This document shows positions 51,501 through 64,000 of a stretch of DNA of 64,000 nucleotides, piece after piece. Location: the NCBI GenBank assembly GCA_963402885.1, contig OY727095.1, positions 11,537,001-11,601,000 on the forward strand. The letters are read 5' to 3'. Both the position numbers and the translations under genes were made by a program. The DNA is from Antedon bifida. Its lineage: Eukaryota > Echinodermata > Crinoidea > Comatulida > Antedonidae. The notes under the pieces are model-generated. The model was not told where the DNA came from. It did not search any database and worked only from the letters and a program-made list of their open reading frames with translations. The first letter of the stretch is position 1, and each line of letters opens with the position of its first letter.

Positions 51501-54500
51501 TTGTGTATACAAACAGTATTCTCCTCTTCCACTAGAGACATTTTCCTTTTTACCATTATATCTATACTTTAGTTTACGTTCCTAGTATTCGTAATCCCAC
51601 TTTAAACAAATCAAGTACAGTATATCATTCTGTTATTTCTAAATTTTGTTATAAACCTTATGTTCTTGTACTAAATCATAATTTGTATATTTATATTAAG
51701 TTTTGGTAATAATTCACAGTCGGAAAGAAACGCAGTGTACCGGCTAGTTTGCAATAATTGTATTGGTCCTACCAAGAACTCGGATGTCAACGAATTAAAG
51801 AAGTATTTAAGAATGAAAAACGGTGGATATGTTGACACAAGTCGTATTTGGATAGTAGATCAGAATCTATTTAAAAAGGTAACAATACATTGGGCCATAA
51901 CAGTCTTGGAAAACGGCCATCATGAAGGAAATATAATTTTTGTTTTCTCTTTTGTGGCGCAAACACCACTTTTATTCACATTCATATTATCTCATGTCAT
52001 TACATAAAATCATATTATTTAACACATTGTAAATGTCGTTACAATTTATAAGTAACATTTACATATATGAATTCCGTATTACTCCTTTTTTCATTAATTT
52101 TCTTATATTTTTCTATACACTTGACATGATCATCATTATCATCTATCCCGTTTTAAAATAGTTCACACATTTTCATTTGTTTGTTTTCATTTTACAACCC
52201 GGATTATACAATATCACATTCAATGTTATATAGCATATTGCTTTTAAATGAATGTAGATCCATAAAGATTTACCCACTGGCTTATTTAGTGCTGATAACA
52301 TTTTTATTCTATAAATGTGAATGAAAGTGTAAAAATAATTTACTAGCTCATCTCCCGTTCCTAGTATTAATTGCTTAAATGATATATTATTGTGGTTTAA
52401 ACTTACAAAGATACTAAGCATTTCCCTCCAAAATTTCTGAATAAATCTACAACTAAAAAACAAATGATTTTCATTTTCAATTTCTCCACATTTGTCACAC
52501 GTTTGTGTTTCCTTAACTTTCCACTGATACAGCCGTTTGTTGGTAGGCAGTATTCTATGTAACATTTTATAATTGAATTGTGCTAGTTTCTTATCTTTCA
52601 TTTTACATACTTTCCGTAACCAAGATGTTTTCCAATCTATGTTGTTATCATTGAATTACTCTTCCCATTTTAGTTGTGACATTGGAATAATGAAATAATA
52701 TTATTTCACAAACCATGAGTATATTAGTTTGGTAGTATTATATAATTTAGTTGAATAATTTCATTTAGTTATTTGCTCCATGAACCACTAAATTGAAGAG
52801 ACCGTAATTCGTGAGGTATTCTCATTGAGTTCCACTTCCCACCAATTCATTATTATTATACAAAGTGTTTCTCTGATCAAAACATAACGTAAGCTCACAT
52901 GTTTTGCTTATAGAACAATACACATTATGTTCATTAAACTAGTAGATAGAAGATTTATGAATGAAACATCATATTTTCGACAAATTATCACAATAAAGAT
53001 CATCTATTATTGCATTTAGCACTACTCACACAGGTTATTCATGGCTAACTAAGATCATGATCATTTTGTAATGAGTAAATTATTACATTTATCTAGTGTC
53101 GATATTTGGAAGTACATCATATAAGTGGTAAATACAGTACAGGAACAGCTGATTGTGGCCAGCGATACCCAACTGTCTGCGAACGTCAAGCAGGTAAGAT
53201 AACGAAGAAAGAGTGATTACTCTTCCATAGAGTAATGTTGCATTACGTAAGTATAATCTGTATATAATAGCAATTATTCAGCAAAATTGTTCTTTTGTGT
53301 TTAAATCTTTCTCTCCTTCTGTAAATTTAGTGAATCAATGTCCTAATCAATGTATGGGTAACGGGCTATGTGGAAGGGGTTATTGTTTCTGTAACACAGG
53401 CTGGACAGGTAAAGATTGTTCTCAGTTTACATGTTCAGGTGGTTGCGGAAACTATGGGACTTGTCAGGGACCAAATGTATGCCGATGTAGGAGTGGCTGG
53501 CAGGTAAATGCTTAAGCTTTCTGTTTTTAATATTCGGTAGTCTAGATGATAAATATGATAGTACGTGGAACATGAAGAAAATATAGTAGGGACTACTTTT
53601 TTACTTCCATACTGTACAATCATGTGTATAATATATTCCAAGCAGTAGACTTACTACAAAATTACTATGGCAGCCTATGATTATGGTATAATTGTCTTTT
53701 TAAGGGATCAAGATGTACTTCTAGTTACTGCATCCGGTTTAAAGATTGTAAGTCGTGTGCAAAAGTTGAAGGATGTGGTTGGTGTGATTCAACTCGTACC
53801 TGTCTGCCAGGTACAAGCACAGGGCCCGATGACGCAGTTACCTGCCATGCATGGTTTCACAACTATTGTTTTACCACCGGGACATGCTCCAGCAATATCG
53901 AGGTAGACTTTTTATTTTTTGTTTAAAACGTTTAATTCACATTCAGATTGGTATAAAACTATACACATTCTATACAATTTAATTCGTCGAGTTTCAAACA
54001 TTACTTATACGATGTTGAAAGCCTTATCGAAACGACAATAAATAAATAGGCTTATTTATAACCGAAGCATATCGTTCATTGTTAACATCATCATTTATAC
54101 ATAATCTCTAAAATCAACTTAGACATTAGATTGTGAACGAACACATTGCAATTTTACAAGATTAAGTACTACAACGGGATCATGCCAGAGTTGTCTGGAT
54201 TTGAAGCAGTGTTTTACTAATAGAGTGAGTATAATTTATATTAGGTTTATGCAATTATTTAGGACGCCTTTTTGGGGTATCACGTTTATTTAAGTTAATG
54301 CCTTATAAATGTACTGCAGTAACAGTAGCAATTTTGACATTATCCCTTATAAGAACTAAAAACGTAAGTGTTCCTTTCAATGTTTTGTTCCTTGAATAAT
54401 CTACGAATTCAATGCACACATACTTTTTTTGCATAAATTTATAATAAATAATGTGTCTGAGTTTTGTCTAATTCATCATCACAGCACATCCATTATTATC

Positions 54501-57500
54501 TACCGATTTAAACTTACAATGTCTTGTTCTAAACCTGAATATTTTATATTCGATTTAGCCGGACGGATGTAATGTTTGGATTCCAGATAAATGCCCATCT
54601 AATATTGTGAATCCCAACTATGCTGACCCAGAAAGGAAGAATAAAATAGACATTGCCGACAAAGTAAAATTAATAAACGTTGGCGCGAATTCTACAATCA
54701 TTTATAATTGTCCCGTAAGAATAGATGGAAATGTTCTGATGATTACAAACAAGAGACTAGATCACATAGATGCGTTTGATGTTCTAGTCTCAAGCCAAGG
54801 ACAGGGCGTATTTCACACTGCAACATCGGTACAACACTTGTGTAAGTAGTTTTTTCTTTATTTACAATATTATATAACATTATCATTTATTATATTTCTT
54901 GTTTTTCATTTTCGATACCTTCATTCTGTGTTGGCAACCGAGTTTTGATAATCCCTTCAACTTTTGAACATTCCTTCTTGATCACTCATTCATTCAGTTC
55001 CTTTTTGATAATTACTCTTTGACAAGATATTGACAATCACACTCTTTGTCCTTATGTCCCTATTTATATTTTGTTTTTCTTTGACTGTCGCTCCAGACAA
55101 TAAACTAGTCTTTGATTGAGTCGTTCTTTGACATTTTTCTCTTTTTCTACATATTTTCTATTCATTTCCTTCACAATCAATTCTTTTCCTTCTTTTTTAA
55201 TTCATTTAATGATCCGTTGCAGAAAATGTTAAAATGATGTTTATGACATTATATTATAGGGAGACACAGTATGATTAAAGCAAGATTAGGGAGATTAGAT
55301 GAAGTATTTGCATATGCAAATTTCCAAGATTTGTTAGATATCACTCCAATGGTTGATTCAAGTGATACCCCAGATGCTTCGTTTTTGGCTGACGTCATCA
55401 ATGATCGAGTGTCATATCCAAATGAAGACATTGTCAAACTCAAAGGTTTTTTGTGTTATTTTATTTTAAATGTATTATCATGAATCATATTTTATGGAAA
55501 CTCTAAACACAAAAAAGACACATTGTGCCATCCTTAATTGATTTGTCGTCGCCTAATGTTATTTATTTCTTTTTCTATTACAGACGTTCCTTTTCATAAA
55601 TGTCTTGGAAGTAGAAATATACCTGAAATAAGTAGCCTTCATTCAACAGTTGTCGTTTTGACTCTTGAAGTAGCAAGTTCATACGATATATCTGTTGGGA
55701 CGATAATAGTTCTAGATTCTATTGGAAACTTCATCGAATCTGTTGTCGACATTGTTGAAGAGCAAAACGCTACTTTTATTGAAACCATGATTGTCGACTG
55801 CAGTAATAAATCCACATGGAAAGACATGTTAGTTACTTTATGTTTCTAATAACATTGTTATGTGGTAGTGTAATGATAATAATGATCTGAAAGGGTACAT
55901 TAATGCTTTCTTGCAGCTTGGTAACAACTCCTTCTGCCGTTATTTCTGAAAAAGCTACACTTGGATGCAGTGGAGGTGAATATGACCAAGAAGGACTGTT
56001 TATAATCGATGGAAAAATAACAAAAGAACAAATAGACAAAGACAGCACAGTTAATGGGCGTGAAACAAGTGGTTTAATCGGCAAGGTATAGTTTTTAACA
56101 GTCAAGATACCCAATACTGACTGGTCTTTAAAATGTCTTAATCAGATTTACTGTTATTTGCCATTATTGAAATTATTATATTTTTTGAAATTTGTATTTG
56201 TTTTCCTTCCCCTTTACCTTAATAGATTACAGAATATAAAGTTCAAGATAATTTAGTGTTTATAGAACTTCTTGTCACACGAGATCATCAGGAGTTTGGT
56301 GACGTCATTAACAATGTTACTGCAAATCGTAAATCGCCAATAGACATACATCTTACTGAACCACAGACATACAAAGTAAGTGCTTTGCGAATGTTTTTAT
56401 ATTATTAATGTAGCCTACGTATTATGTGATCGTGGAATACAAAACGGTTGATCTCGGAACGGAATCGATTGCCATCAACAAATTGATATAAGTGAATTAA
56501 TGGTGTTTTTTTAATAAAGGTTAGAATACATATACATCGGTATGTAAATAATATCAATACTTAACTATGTTGCTATTTTAAAAATCAGAATGGAAATATT
56601 TCATATGAAATCAAGCCAGACTTTAAATTCAATCCATCTCTGCGGCTAACTTTTCAAAATGATGTAGTAAAATTCAGTCAACTTGATGTAGTATATGAGG
56701 GTACTGTAGAGGCGGGTATTCATATGAAAATCAAGGCGGGGGATCGGTAAGTGTAATTTTACCTTATATATTAAAATAATCACGATACAATTGAGGTACA
56801 TTTCAAGACTTTGACAAGACAAGTACAATTTACTAATAATAACAAACATTATTACAGTAATGTTTCCTTAGTCGACTTTTGGAACGGTTTACCAATCTCT
56901 AATGTACAATGAGTAGAAGGAAAAGGTACAAGATCTTAAAAAAATACTTTTTAAGAAATAATAATAGTTTAATTTAAATTTTTATTAATAGATTTGATTA
57001 CGTTACTGAAAACCAATTTGTTGATAAAAGAAGAATTGGTTCTTATTACGTTGCGTTGGGAAATGTACCTATTCCTCTATCTGTTGATATCCAGGTCAAA
57101 TATTCCGTATCTGTTGACCTGCCTGTAAGTATATTGATTGTAACATGAAGAAATGATAATTTATATCAATCAATCTATTTCAGAAAACAGTAGACTTAGA
57201 CGTGATTAGTGTTTAAGATTTTATTTCAAATTGTTGATAAAGAAATACACAAATCATTACCGTATTTTACTATTTGTCTTTAAGGCTTCGTTGGAAACCA
57301 CTTTTGGTGTTACCACTAGTGGATATATAAGCGTTGGTTCAGGTCTCAGACCACAGAATGATAGATTGGTTGTACTACCTCCAACGGTTTGTATCATTAT
57401 TACAATCATGTTAAAACATTTAATCACTTTGATAGTCAAGTTAGATTAAATGATAGTTCTATATATTACGTTTCTTTCATGAAGCTTAAGTTGTCATGAG

Positions 57501-60500
57501 TTGGCAAATATTGTTCTTTCCGGGTTCTGTAGAGACCCTATTATTTGCTTTTCAATAAAACGCACCATTCACTTTGTACTATTTATAGGTAGCTAATGCA
57601 AATACAAGTTCAACAAGAGCGATGTATTCAACACAATTTGAAGAAAAGAACAATACAATATCCGTGAATGCCACATTGACACCAACAATAGTGTTTACAT
57701 TTCCATCTGAACCTGTGGCACCATTCTGCACTACTAAATCTTCTCTGCCTGATTGGCTGGCAAATTTTGGTAGGAAAATTGTAGACTCTCAATAATAATT
57801 TAAATACATTACCTGTATTGAATAAAGTGTACTAAACAATTTGTAAACTGCAATGTGTTATACACAAAAGCTTTGTTTTCTGTAAATTGTACTTGTTTAG
57901 TATATTTCTGATGGAAACGAGCAAGTATTTTAGTATATCGTTCTTTATTTATTAATTCTATAGCAATCAGTTTGCACATTTCATTACTCTAATGTAGTGT
58001 ACTGAAGTTTGATCTTACATTATTAATCCCTGATTTAGTTGGAATAAATGAAACGAGATGTGCTTGGAATTCAGAAGAGGAAACATCGTCAGCTTTTCAA
58101 TTTTCTACTACATTCGATATTCAGACAAACTACACAATTTTGATGTGTGATGATGTTTGTAATAAAGATAATAGTCTACCTTGTGATATACCAAACGCCG
58201 ACATATTATATGGTGGTCTTACAAACATGAATATGCTCACAACATATAACCAAGTCGACCTAACACAAATCGCATACAGATCAAAAACGAATGAGTTAAC
58301 GGTAAACACAAGGTAATATTTTCATAACTTACTGATTCTTTACCATCCTCCTGCGTATTAATTATGATTTGTGTCTAGCTGATCCCGCTTTCCAACTAAT
58401 ATCACTTCCAAACTGATTTTCTTTAATAGAGAGTGCCGAGCTCAACCAATACCTAGTGATACCACAGAGACTACTGAAATGCCTAATTATTGTCCTGACG
58501 GCTACACAGTCTCTCAAACCAATGCTATAATTGAGTGCCCATGTACATGTCTTGATGCTACTCTGAGGAATATGTCTCCAGATGGATCATGCCCGGTTTG
58601 TTCATTCTACATTTTTTCACCAAACTAAACGCTCACTTCACACTATATACACGTTTATCAATGTTATACTAAACAATATCTTCTAAAATGACGTGTAGTG
58701 GTCAATTTCAAGGAACCACTAGTAAAAAAAGAATGTGAACATTTGAGTTAAAAACAAAGCTACAGTACCATATCATTTCACCAAAGTACATCTTCTAGAA
58801 TACATATATAAATGTTTACAGAATTTGAATTGGTTAGCGTGTTGTAGAACATTCGGAACTTCGGAATACAAACGGTGTAATTGAATATAATATATTTAAC
58901 ATTCCCTTAGTGTTCATGTCAATGTGCTGATGGGTCATATGACCTCATAGCACCAGATGGAAGCTGCCCGTGTGAATACACCTGTTCTGACTGTCAAACT
59001 TACACAATCGGTTCAAACGGTTGTCCGTGTCCGCTGATGAATGACATATGTCCGCCATGTTTGGTTGGTGAAGTTCAAGTTATCAACAATTGTCTTTGTC
59101 AATGTGTACCAGATGACCAATGTGGAATTCCACCAATATGTGTGACTGGACGACAAGGTGAACTCTGTGATAGACCCGACTGTCGACCATGTCAAGGTAA
59201 CAATATTTAACCAAGGCAAATAATCAATTCAATATAATCAACACTCTAATTAAGCAGTATTGACTAAAATACTATTTCATGTATAAGTATTGATACAATG
59301 CACATTATTTACTTTGTTCAGGTTGCTCTGGGAACGGTATCTGTACTTCGGTACCAAACAGCTGTCAATCGCAATGTCAGTGCAATCGAGCATGGATCGG
59401 AGAATGTTGTGACATTAGAAGACCAGCTAGAACTGGTGGAGATCCTCATCTTGTGACATTAGACGGTAATAACTGCATTCAACTACTTTTATTTTGTTCT
59501 CATTCTTTAAATTCTTTCGCTTTCTTTTTTATTTCATTATTTTCTCTTCATTTTTGTATTTCTTTCCTATATTTTTCTTCTTTTTCTCTGTTTCATTTCT
59601 TTTATCTTTTCTTTTTTTTTCTCTTTTTAAATTTCTTCCCATTCGTGCGTTTTTCTGTTTAGTTTCTCTTTTCATTTCTTTTCTATTTATCTTTTTCTCA
59701 TTTCTATTATTTTTTTTGGTAGAACTAAAAACTAACGAAACCAAAGTTAGGGATTAGATGAGTGATTTTTTTCTATTTTTTCTTCTCTTTCTAATTTTTA
59801 AAGGATTTTTATGAAAAATTCAAAATAATGGAACTAAAGTTAAGGATTGGATGGGTGATAAAAAAATATTCTGTTTAAATGTTTATAATTACTCATCAGA
59901 AATCTCTTTTAGACCACATTGTATTCCTCCAAAATATAATAAATACGTTATTAAATAGATTTTTGTAATTGAATCAAAACATCGAGATTTTAAGTTTTTA
60001 AGACTCTACAGCTCACTATGTCGGTCGGTTGGTCGGTCGGTCGGTAAACACTAACTCAAATTTAAGCACGAGACTGCAGCCATGTATATGGCCTTGTTAT
60101 TACCACAGTACACTCCAAATAAATATCTATTCCTTGTAGGTGTGGAGTACGATTACTATGGAAATGGCGAGTTCTGGTTATGTAGAAGCATTGATAATGA
60201 TTTTGGTATACAAGCAAGATTTTATGAAAGCCACAGATCTTCATTAACTGGAGGAATTTCCATGAAATTGAAAGAAGATGTTTTGACAATTACCACTCCA
60301 ATGATAGCGGATTATGAAACATTGCCAATTCTGAGGTAGGTACCTTTAATATAATAATATTGTACAAACCTAAAGAATATGAAAAAATAATTATACTATA
60401 ATTTGATAATTCTAACTCATGGCCCATGGTGTTGATTTCAACACCAAAAAACACTAAATTTGCTTACCATTTTTAGACTAAATGGTGAATTACTGGATAT

Positions 60501-63500
60501 AAACACTGAGCAGAAAATCCAACTGGCAAATTCAACAGTACTATTAGATGTTCAGCTGAGAAACAGCAGTAACTCGTCAAGTCCCATAATGATTTTGGCA
60601 TTCGAATACCAATCAGGTGATTTTTTTTGTATTTGTTTAAATTATTGATTTTCTATTTTTGTTGTTGCCAAAAACATGTTAACCTCTATTTCTAAAGTGG
60701 AATGTTGCAGTGTTTATTGGACAGAAAACATATCCAGAAACGACTTTCATACTTTTGAAACGAATAAATTGTTTACATTAAAAAAACCCACACTTTTACT
60801 GATTTAAAAATATTATTTATTAATTATTAAATAATATTTTATTATTTTTATTTATCAATACGGCTTTAAAGTTTTAACATTGTCAATCTTTATTGACATT
60901 GCCTCAATAGAGTTGTATTATTAATTATCTAGTGTTTTGTTGTCTAACTATCAGTTATTTATTTTTAAGGTGTGTCAGTAGGTATCGAAGTACAGTTTAG
61001 TGAGTCGATCGAGAGACTATACTTCAACTTATTACTCACACCTACACTCAGCTTTATTGGTAAAACAGAAAGCCTCTGTGGTCTTATGGATGATGACACG
61101 GACAACGATTTTATTGGTTCGGATGGCGCCCTCTACCATCTCAATAATGTCACTGAATTTGTTGAAACATGTAAGACAGATTACATATTATTGATTCATT
61201 GAATATTAAATAATTGACTCCCACAGTTGGAGAAAACTGCAGCAATATAAAAACAACAAAAACCGTAACTTCAGAAAAACATAAACATTTTTGTGAGAAT
61301 AGTATTTTTTCAGTTTCATAGTCAACATTTCTTCTTTTTCCGAAACTAGGGAAAATTTCAAGCTCTAATTCTAATGGTGGACTGCATGGTTCTTGGTCGT
61401 GGAATTCGTCCAATTTTCATTCATTAGATGAGTTGGATAGTTCTTACACGAGGATATATGAACCGATCTACAGTTCAGATGACTTAGATCAAGATATTGT
61501 GGAGGTAATAAAGATTAATAGATTAAATTATTTAGTAATAATTGTATGCATATCATTTTCTTTTAAATATTGATAACATGTTATTTCCTCAAAAACCTGT
61601 GGATGTGAGAGCAATGCTATTTTTTTAATGTGGAGTTTCTATAATTAGACAGGTTATTAGATTTTTAACTTTCAATCTAGTAATCTTTTTCTTTCTTTTC
61701 TTTTATTCAATTTTTCACACTTCAAAAATAATACAAGTTATGTGAAACATTAAGGTAATCAAACTAATTTAAACAAAATATATAGAGATACTTGTACAAC
61801 AAAGAAGTGTGAACGGAGGTCAAATAAGTATAATACTTTATGCTTGACCCCCTAACAAGACTACAGGTTACGGTACATGACAAAAAACAGCACATGAGGT
61901 AATGATATTTGCTGTACAAAATGCCTAGTAAAAATTAGAAAATAACAATATCAGTAATAGTTGTGATTAAATATAATATATAAAAAGTAGAATAACAATA
62001 AATTAACATTATTAAAAATAATCATAACACCTTATTCATCATATGCCTGGATTAGAGATTGCTTATATGTAATTTTAAAACTAAAAGGTGAAGGTTTCTT
62101 TATCAGTGAATGTGAAAGACTTTCCCAAAGTTTAGGTCCAGTATAAAGTATTGAATGACGTCTAATGTGCGAGTCGCAGTTTTTAACAGTGTATACATTA
62201 GTATTGGAAAAACGGGTAAAATGTGTATGAGTATCAGAAGGTTTAGTAAAGAGTGAACATATGTGGGTCGGAAGTAGATTATTTGTAAGTCGGTACATGA
62301 ATAGTGCAGTTTGAAGTTTATTAACTTAAATAAACTTGAATAACATATTCAATATGCATAGTGTTTAGTCGTTTAATTTGCTCATCACGGATACATTCAA
62401 AACATTGTTACTTTTTTACTTAATAAACAGATGGCAACGACTGCATGCCTTAAAACACTACAAAATACAATAGAAAATGCTGTTCTTTTTCAATCTTGTG
62501 TCTACGACGTCGCTGTAACAAATGATATGTCATTCTCAAATCAACAGTCACTGCAAATAGGTAAGTGACTACTAGCGTCATTTTCTCGTGAAGTTTATGA
62601 AACGCCAAACGGAATTCATTTTTATCGAATTGTATTTATACAAAGTAAAATGTACACGACTATTAAAGTATTGTGCAATATTTGTTCATTTCAGGATGTC
62701 CACAGCAGTGTTCAGGTCGTGGAGTATGCATCGATAGTGTATGCCAATGTCTACCGGGATGGTCTGGAAATAGTTGTAACAATGGTAAACTTTTCCCACT
62801 TTAATTTTATCAATTTAATTGTTTTTAAACCCGAATTTTATTAATCCATGTTAACAATTATGCAATAATATTGAATTTAATTTCTTTAGGTACCTGCACC
62901 TCGAATTGTATTATTGGAGATTGCATATCTGGGTTTTGTCGATGTAACGTTGGCTGGGAAGGCGATACATGTGAAGACAAAGGTACATATTATTATATAT
63001 TATTTAAGGAACACAATATTAACTTTATGTTAAAGGTATTGTTAATTATTAAAGTTTTTAACTTGTATATTTATATATATACTAATTGCAGGGTAAAATG
63101 CCAGTAATATGTTATTTAGTTCAATGAACTTAATGTTATTATATGCTTGTGTTTTAAGTAGTAATTAGACATTGAGTGTTAAACATATATTTTTAGCCAC
63201 TTGCTATGGTGTAAATAACTGTACAGACGAGCAACACGGTGAATGTCTTTCAACGGATGTATGTTTATGCAAGAAAGGGTTTACAGGTAAAAATGGTATT
63301 CTGTAATTTCTAGACATAAATTCTATTGGTTGAGAGTATTGAACTCTTTTTACGCTAGTCAAGCAACCACTTCTCTGCGCATGTGCAAATGAATAGAATT
63401 AGCCATTCAATCCGAGACAACCTTTTCACACTTATTAGAAATAATGTAGGATAACGAGTGTATGATTGTACCTATCCAAAGGCAAATTACTAAAAATATG

Positions 63501-64000
63501 ACAATGTATCAGTGGGTGGATCTCAATGGAGATACAAAATAAAATAAGCAAAAAGCTAAATCAAAACGATAAAGTAAAACAGCCAGAAAAATGAGCAGAG
63601 CTTTCGGGCAACACTAGCCCTTCCTCAGTTGACACTTGGACAAAGTAGATATAAAGCAGACAAGTACTTAACTGTAATATATATAATATTAATAACTGTG
63701 ATTTCATGTGATGATTGTAGTATCGTTCCAACGTGTCATGCAGTTTCTGATTGCTCAAGTAACGGAATCTGTGTTAACTTTGATGTATGTGAATGTCAGG
63801 AACAATGGAAATCTTCAGCTTGTGACGTGTTATCTTGTCACAACCTTGACGGATGCTCAGGTAAAATCTGAAGTGAATTAACAATTTAGTCTAGAACAGT
63901 TGATGTGAAAGAATATTTGTTATGGACTTGAAAATATTCCCTCCATTCAACTCATAAGCATTCATTATTTTGGATATCTTTATTTTATGAAGCAAATGTA
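48525..64000 (+). CDS. Giant multidomain protein copy B, 3' part after the transposon, running off the window
   Basis: Exons: 48528-49913 (rest of exon 5), 50277-51089, 51349-51443, 51720-51878, 53097-53193, 53331-53503, 53705-53902, 54123-54224, 54559-54841, 55260-55445, 55584-55827, 55917-56085, 56226-56375, 56589-56746, 56992-57124, 57285-57386, 57589-57769, 58039-58312, 58430-58595, 58911-59196, 59322-59465, 60140-60335, 60477-60616, 60970-61170, 61350-61504, 62431-62560, 62695-62784, 62890-62982, 63197-63286, and exon 34 equivalent 63708-63860. All keep the copy A phases and are open. Lengths match except exon 22 (+6) and exon 23 (-3). They encode SRCR 3, beta-helix, CTLD, EGF, PSI, the unrecognised region, Cys-rich, VWD and EGF units. 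The acceptor before exon 34 reads AT instead of AG. Exons 35-41 would lie past 64000. With the exon 5 insertion, this half may be a pseudogene or need unusual splicing. Confidence 0.8.
48528..51089 (+). CDS. Copy B exon 5 remainder and exon 6: third beta module, SRCR 3, beta-helix
   Basis: The reading resumes at RVFDNEDWNNLVYIIT as in copy A. SRCR 3 (IRLVEGISRTEGRLQINVNG, VACRQLGFSYEG, YELSLFDC) differs from copy A at many exposed positions while the flanks are nearly the same. Exon 50277-51089 (final beta-helix) differs from copy A at only a few residues. Confidence 0.8.
51349..53193 (+). CDS. Copy B exons 7-9: C-type lectin-like domain
   Basis: Exons 51349-51443, 51720-51878 and 53097-53193 encode the same CTLD as copy A almost without change (CQPGYTLEGSQCF ... 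YPTVCERQ). Intron 8 is 1218 bases against 405 in copy A because of a LINE insertion. Confidence 0.78.
51940..52768 (-). mobile_element. 5'-truncated LINE insertion in copy B intron 8
   Basis: Minus-strand 52601-52173 encodes 142 residues with KLAQFNYKMLHRILPTNKRL, TCDKCGEIENENHLFFSC and FIQKFWREM. This is the zinc-binding C-terminal end of an L1/Tx1-type reverse transcriptase ORF. Comparison with copy A intron 8 places the borders near 51940 and 52768, with a likely short duplicated target (attttgtt-like). The left, T-rich border is the 3' end of the element. Copy A lacks it, so it arrived after the duplication. Confidence 0.75.
59322..61170 (+). CDS. Copy B exons 25-28: EGF-like unit and VWD domain
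   Basis: The exons encode GGDPHLVTLDG, YDYYGNGEFWLC and SLCGLMDDDTDNDF as in copy A, with very few substitutions. Intron 25 is enlarged to 674 bases by the T-rich tract and the short repeat copy. Confidence 0.8.
59470..59820. repeat. T-rich low-complexity tract in copy B intron 25
   Basis: Long pyrimidine-rich sequence made of cttttt and ttcttt words, with a shorter counterpart in copy A (26430-26550). It creates spurious long open frames on both strands but shows no protein-like composition. Confidence 0.6.
60003..60106. mobile_element. Short internally deleted copy of the 8700-9433 repeat in copy B intron 25
   Basis: On the minus strand it reads aaggccatatacatggctgc, a GACC tract, then cgaccgacatagtgagct. 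The two ends of the ~730-bp element are thus joined at the tetranucleotide tract with the middle missing. Copy A intron 25 lacks it. Confidence 0.65.
62010..62330 (-). mobile_element. LINE fragment in copy B intron 29 (same insertion as in copy A)
   Basis: The minus-strand reading 62298-62032 gives 88 residues that differ from the copy A fragment by about one residue (LYTGPKLWESL for LYTGLKLWESL). Same place and same truncation show shared descent with the insertion at 28560-28900. Confidence 0.7.

Noticed and set aside
59494-59757. Open frames on both strands in the T-rich tract of copy B intron 25
   Set aside because: They are pure low complexity (Phe/Ser-rich one way, Lys/Arg/Asn-rich the other) with no counterpart in copy A beyond a shorter T-rich tract.

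Overview
This is nuclear DNA from an animal. It is AT-rich, its genes are split by short GT-AG introns, and it carries LINE fragments, a DNA transposon with long inverted ends and short foldback elements. The proteins (SRCR, C-type lectin, EGF, PSI, VWD, cadherin and SEA domains) and the frequent palindromic word taggccta suggest a marine invertebrate deuterostome, perhaps an echinoderm. The species is inference only.

Layout. (1) 1-4808, plus strand: the last seven exons of a CDC7-type protein kinase gene. (2) 4809-10175: intergenic DNA with a poly-C tract, an orphan copy of the giant gene's 5' flank between 31-bp direct repeats, hairpins, and a ~730-bp CG-rich dispersed repeat. (3) 10176-34711, plus strand: a complete giant gene, here copy A. 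I joined 41 exons whose splice phases all agree, giving one predicted protein of 4721 residues. (4) 34712-39128: intergenic DNA with a 17-bp minisatellite, a cluster of near-palindromic hairpins, and a 5' flank homologous to that of copy A. (5) 39129 to the window end, plus strand: copy B, a tandem duplicate matching copy A exon by exon through exon 34. Exons 35-41 lie beyond the window.

Copy A encodes a secreted/type I membrane protein. It has a signal peptide, then three repeats of (short beta module, SRCR, parallel beta-helix, CUB-like beta domain), a C-type lectin fold, EGF repeats, a PSI domain, a long unrecognised region, a Cys-rich segment, a VWD domain, more EGF repeats, two cadherin repeats, a Thr-rich mucin-like stalk, an EGF, a SEA-like domain, one transmembrane helix and a short basic tail. 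The N-terminal half has the order known for Drosophila Bark beetle/Anakonda, a tricellular-junction protein. The C-terminal half looks like VWD/EGF/mucin-type surface proteins. The combination is the most interesting biology here.

Copy B has two lesions. A 3657-bp DNA transposon with ~160-bp imperfect inverted ends and a 3-bp target duplication sits inside coding exon 5 and puts a stop codon in frame. The acceptor AG before exon 34 is changed to AT. The remaining exons are open. From exon 6 onward even the introns of A and B are nearly identical, whereas exons 1-5 and their introns have diverged, which suggests gene conversion or unequal exchange.
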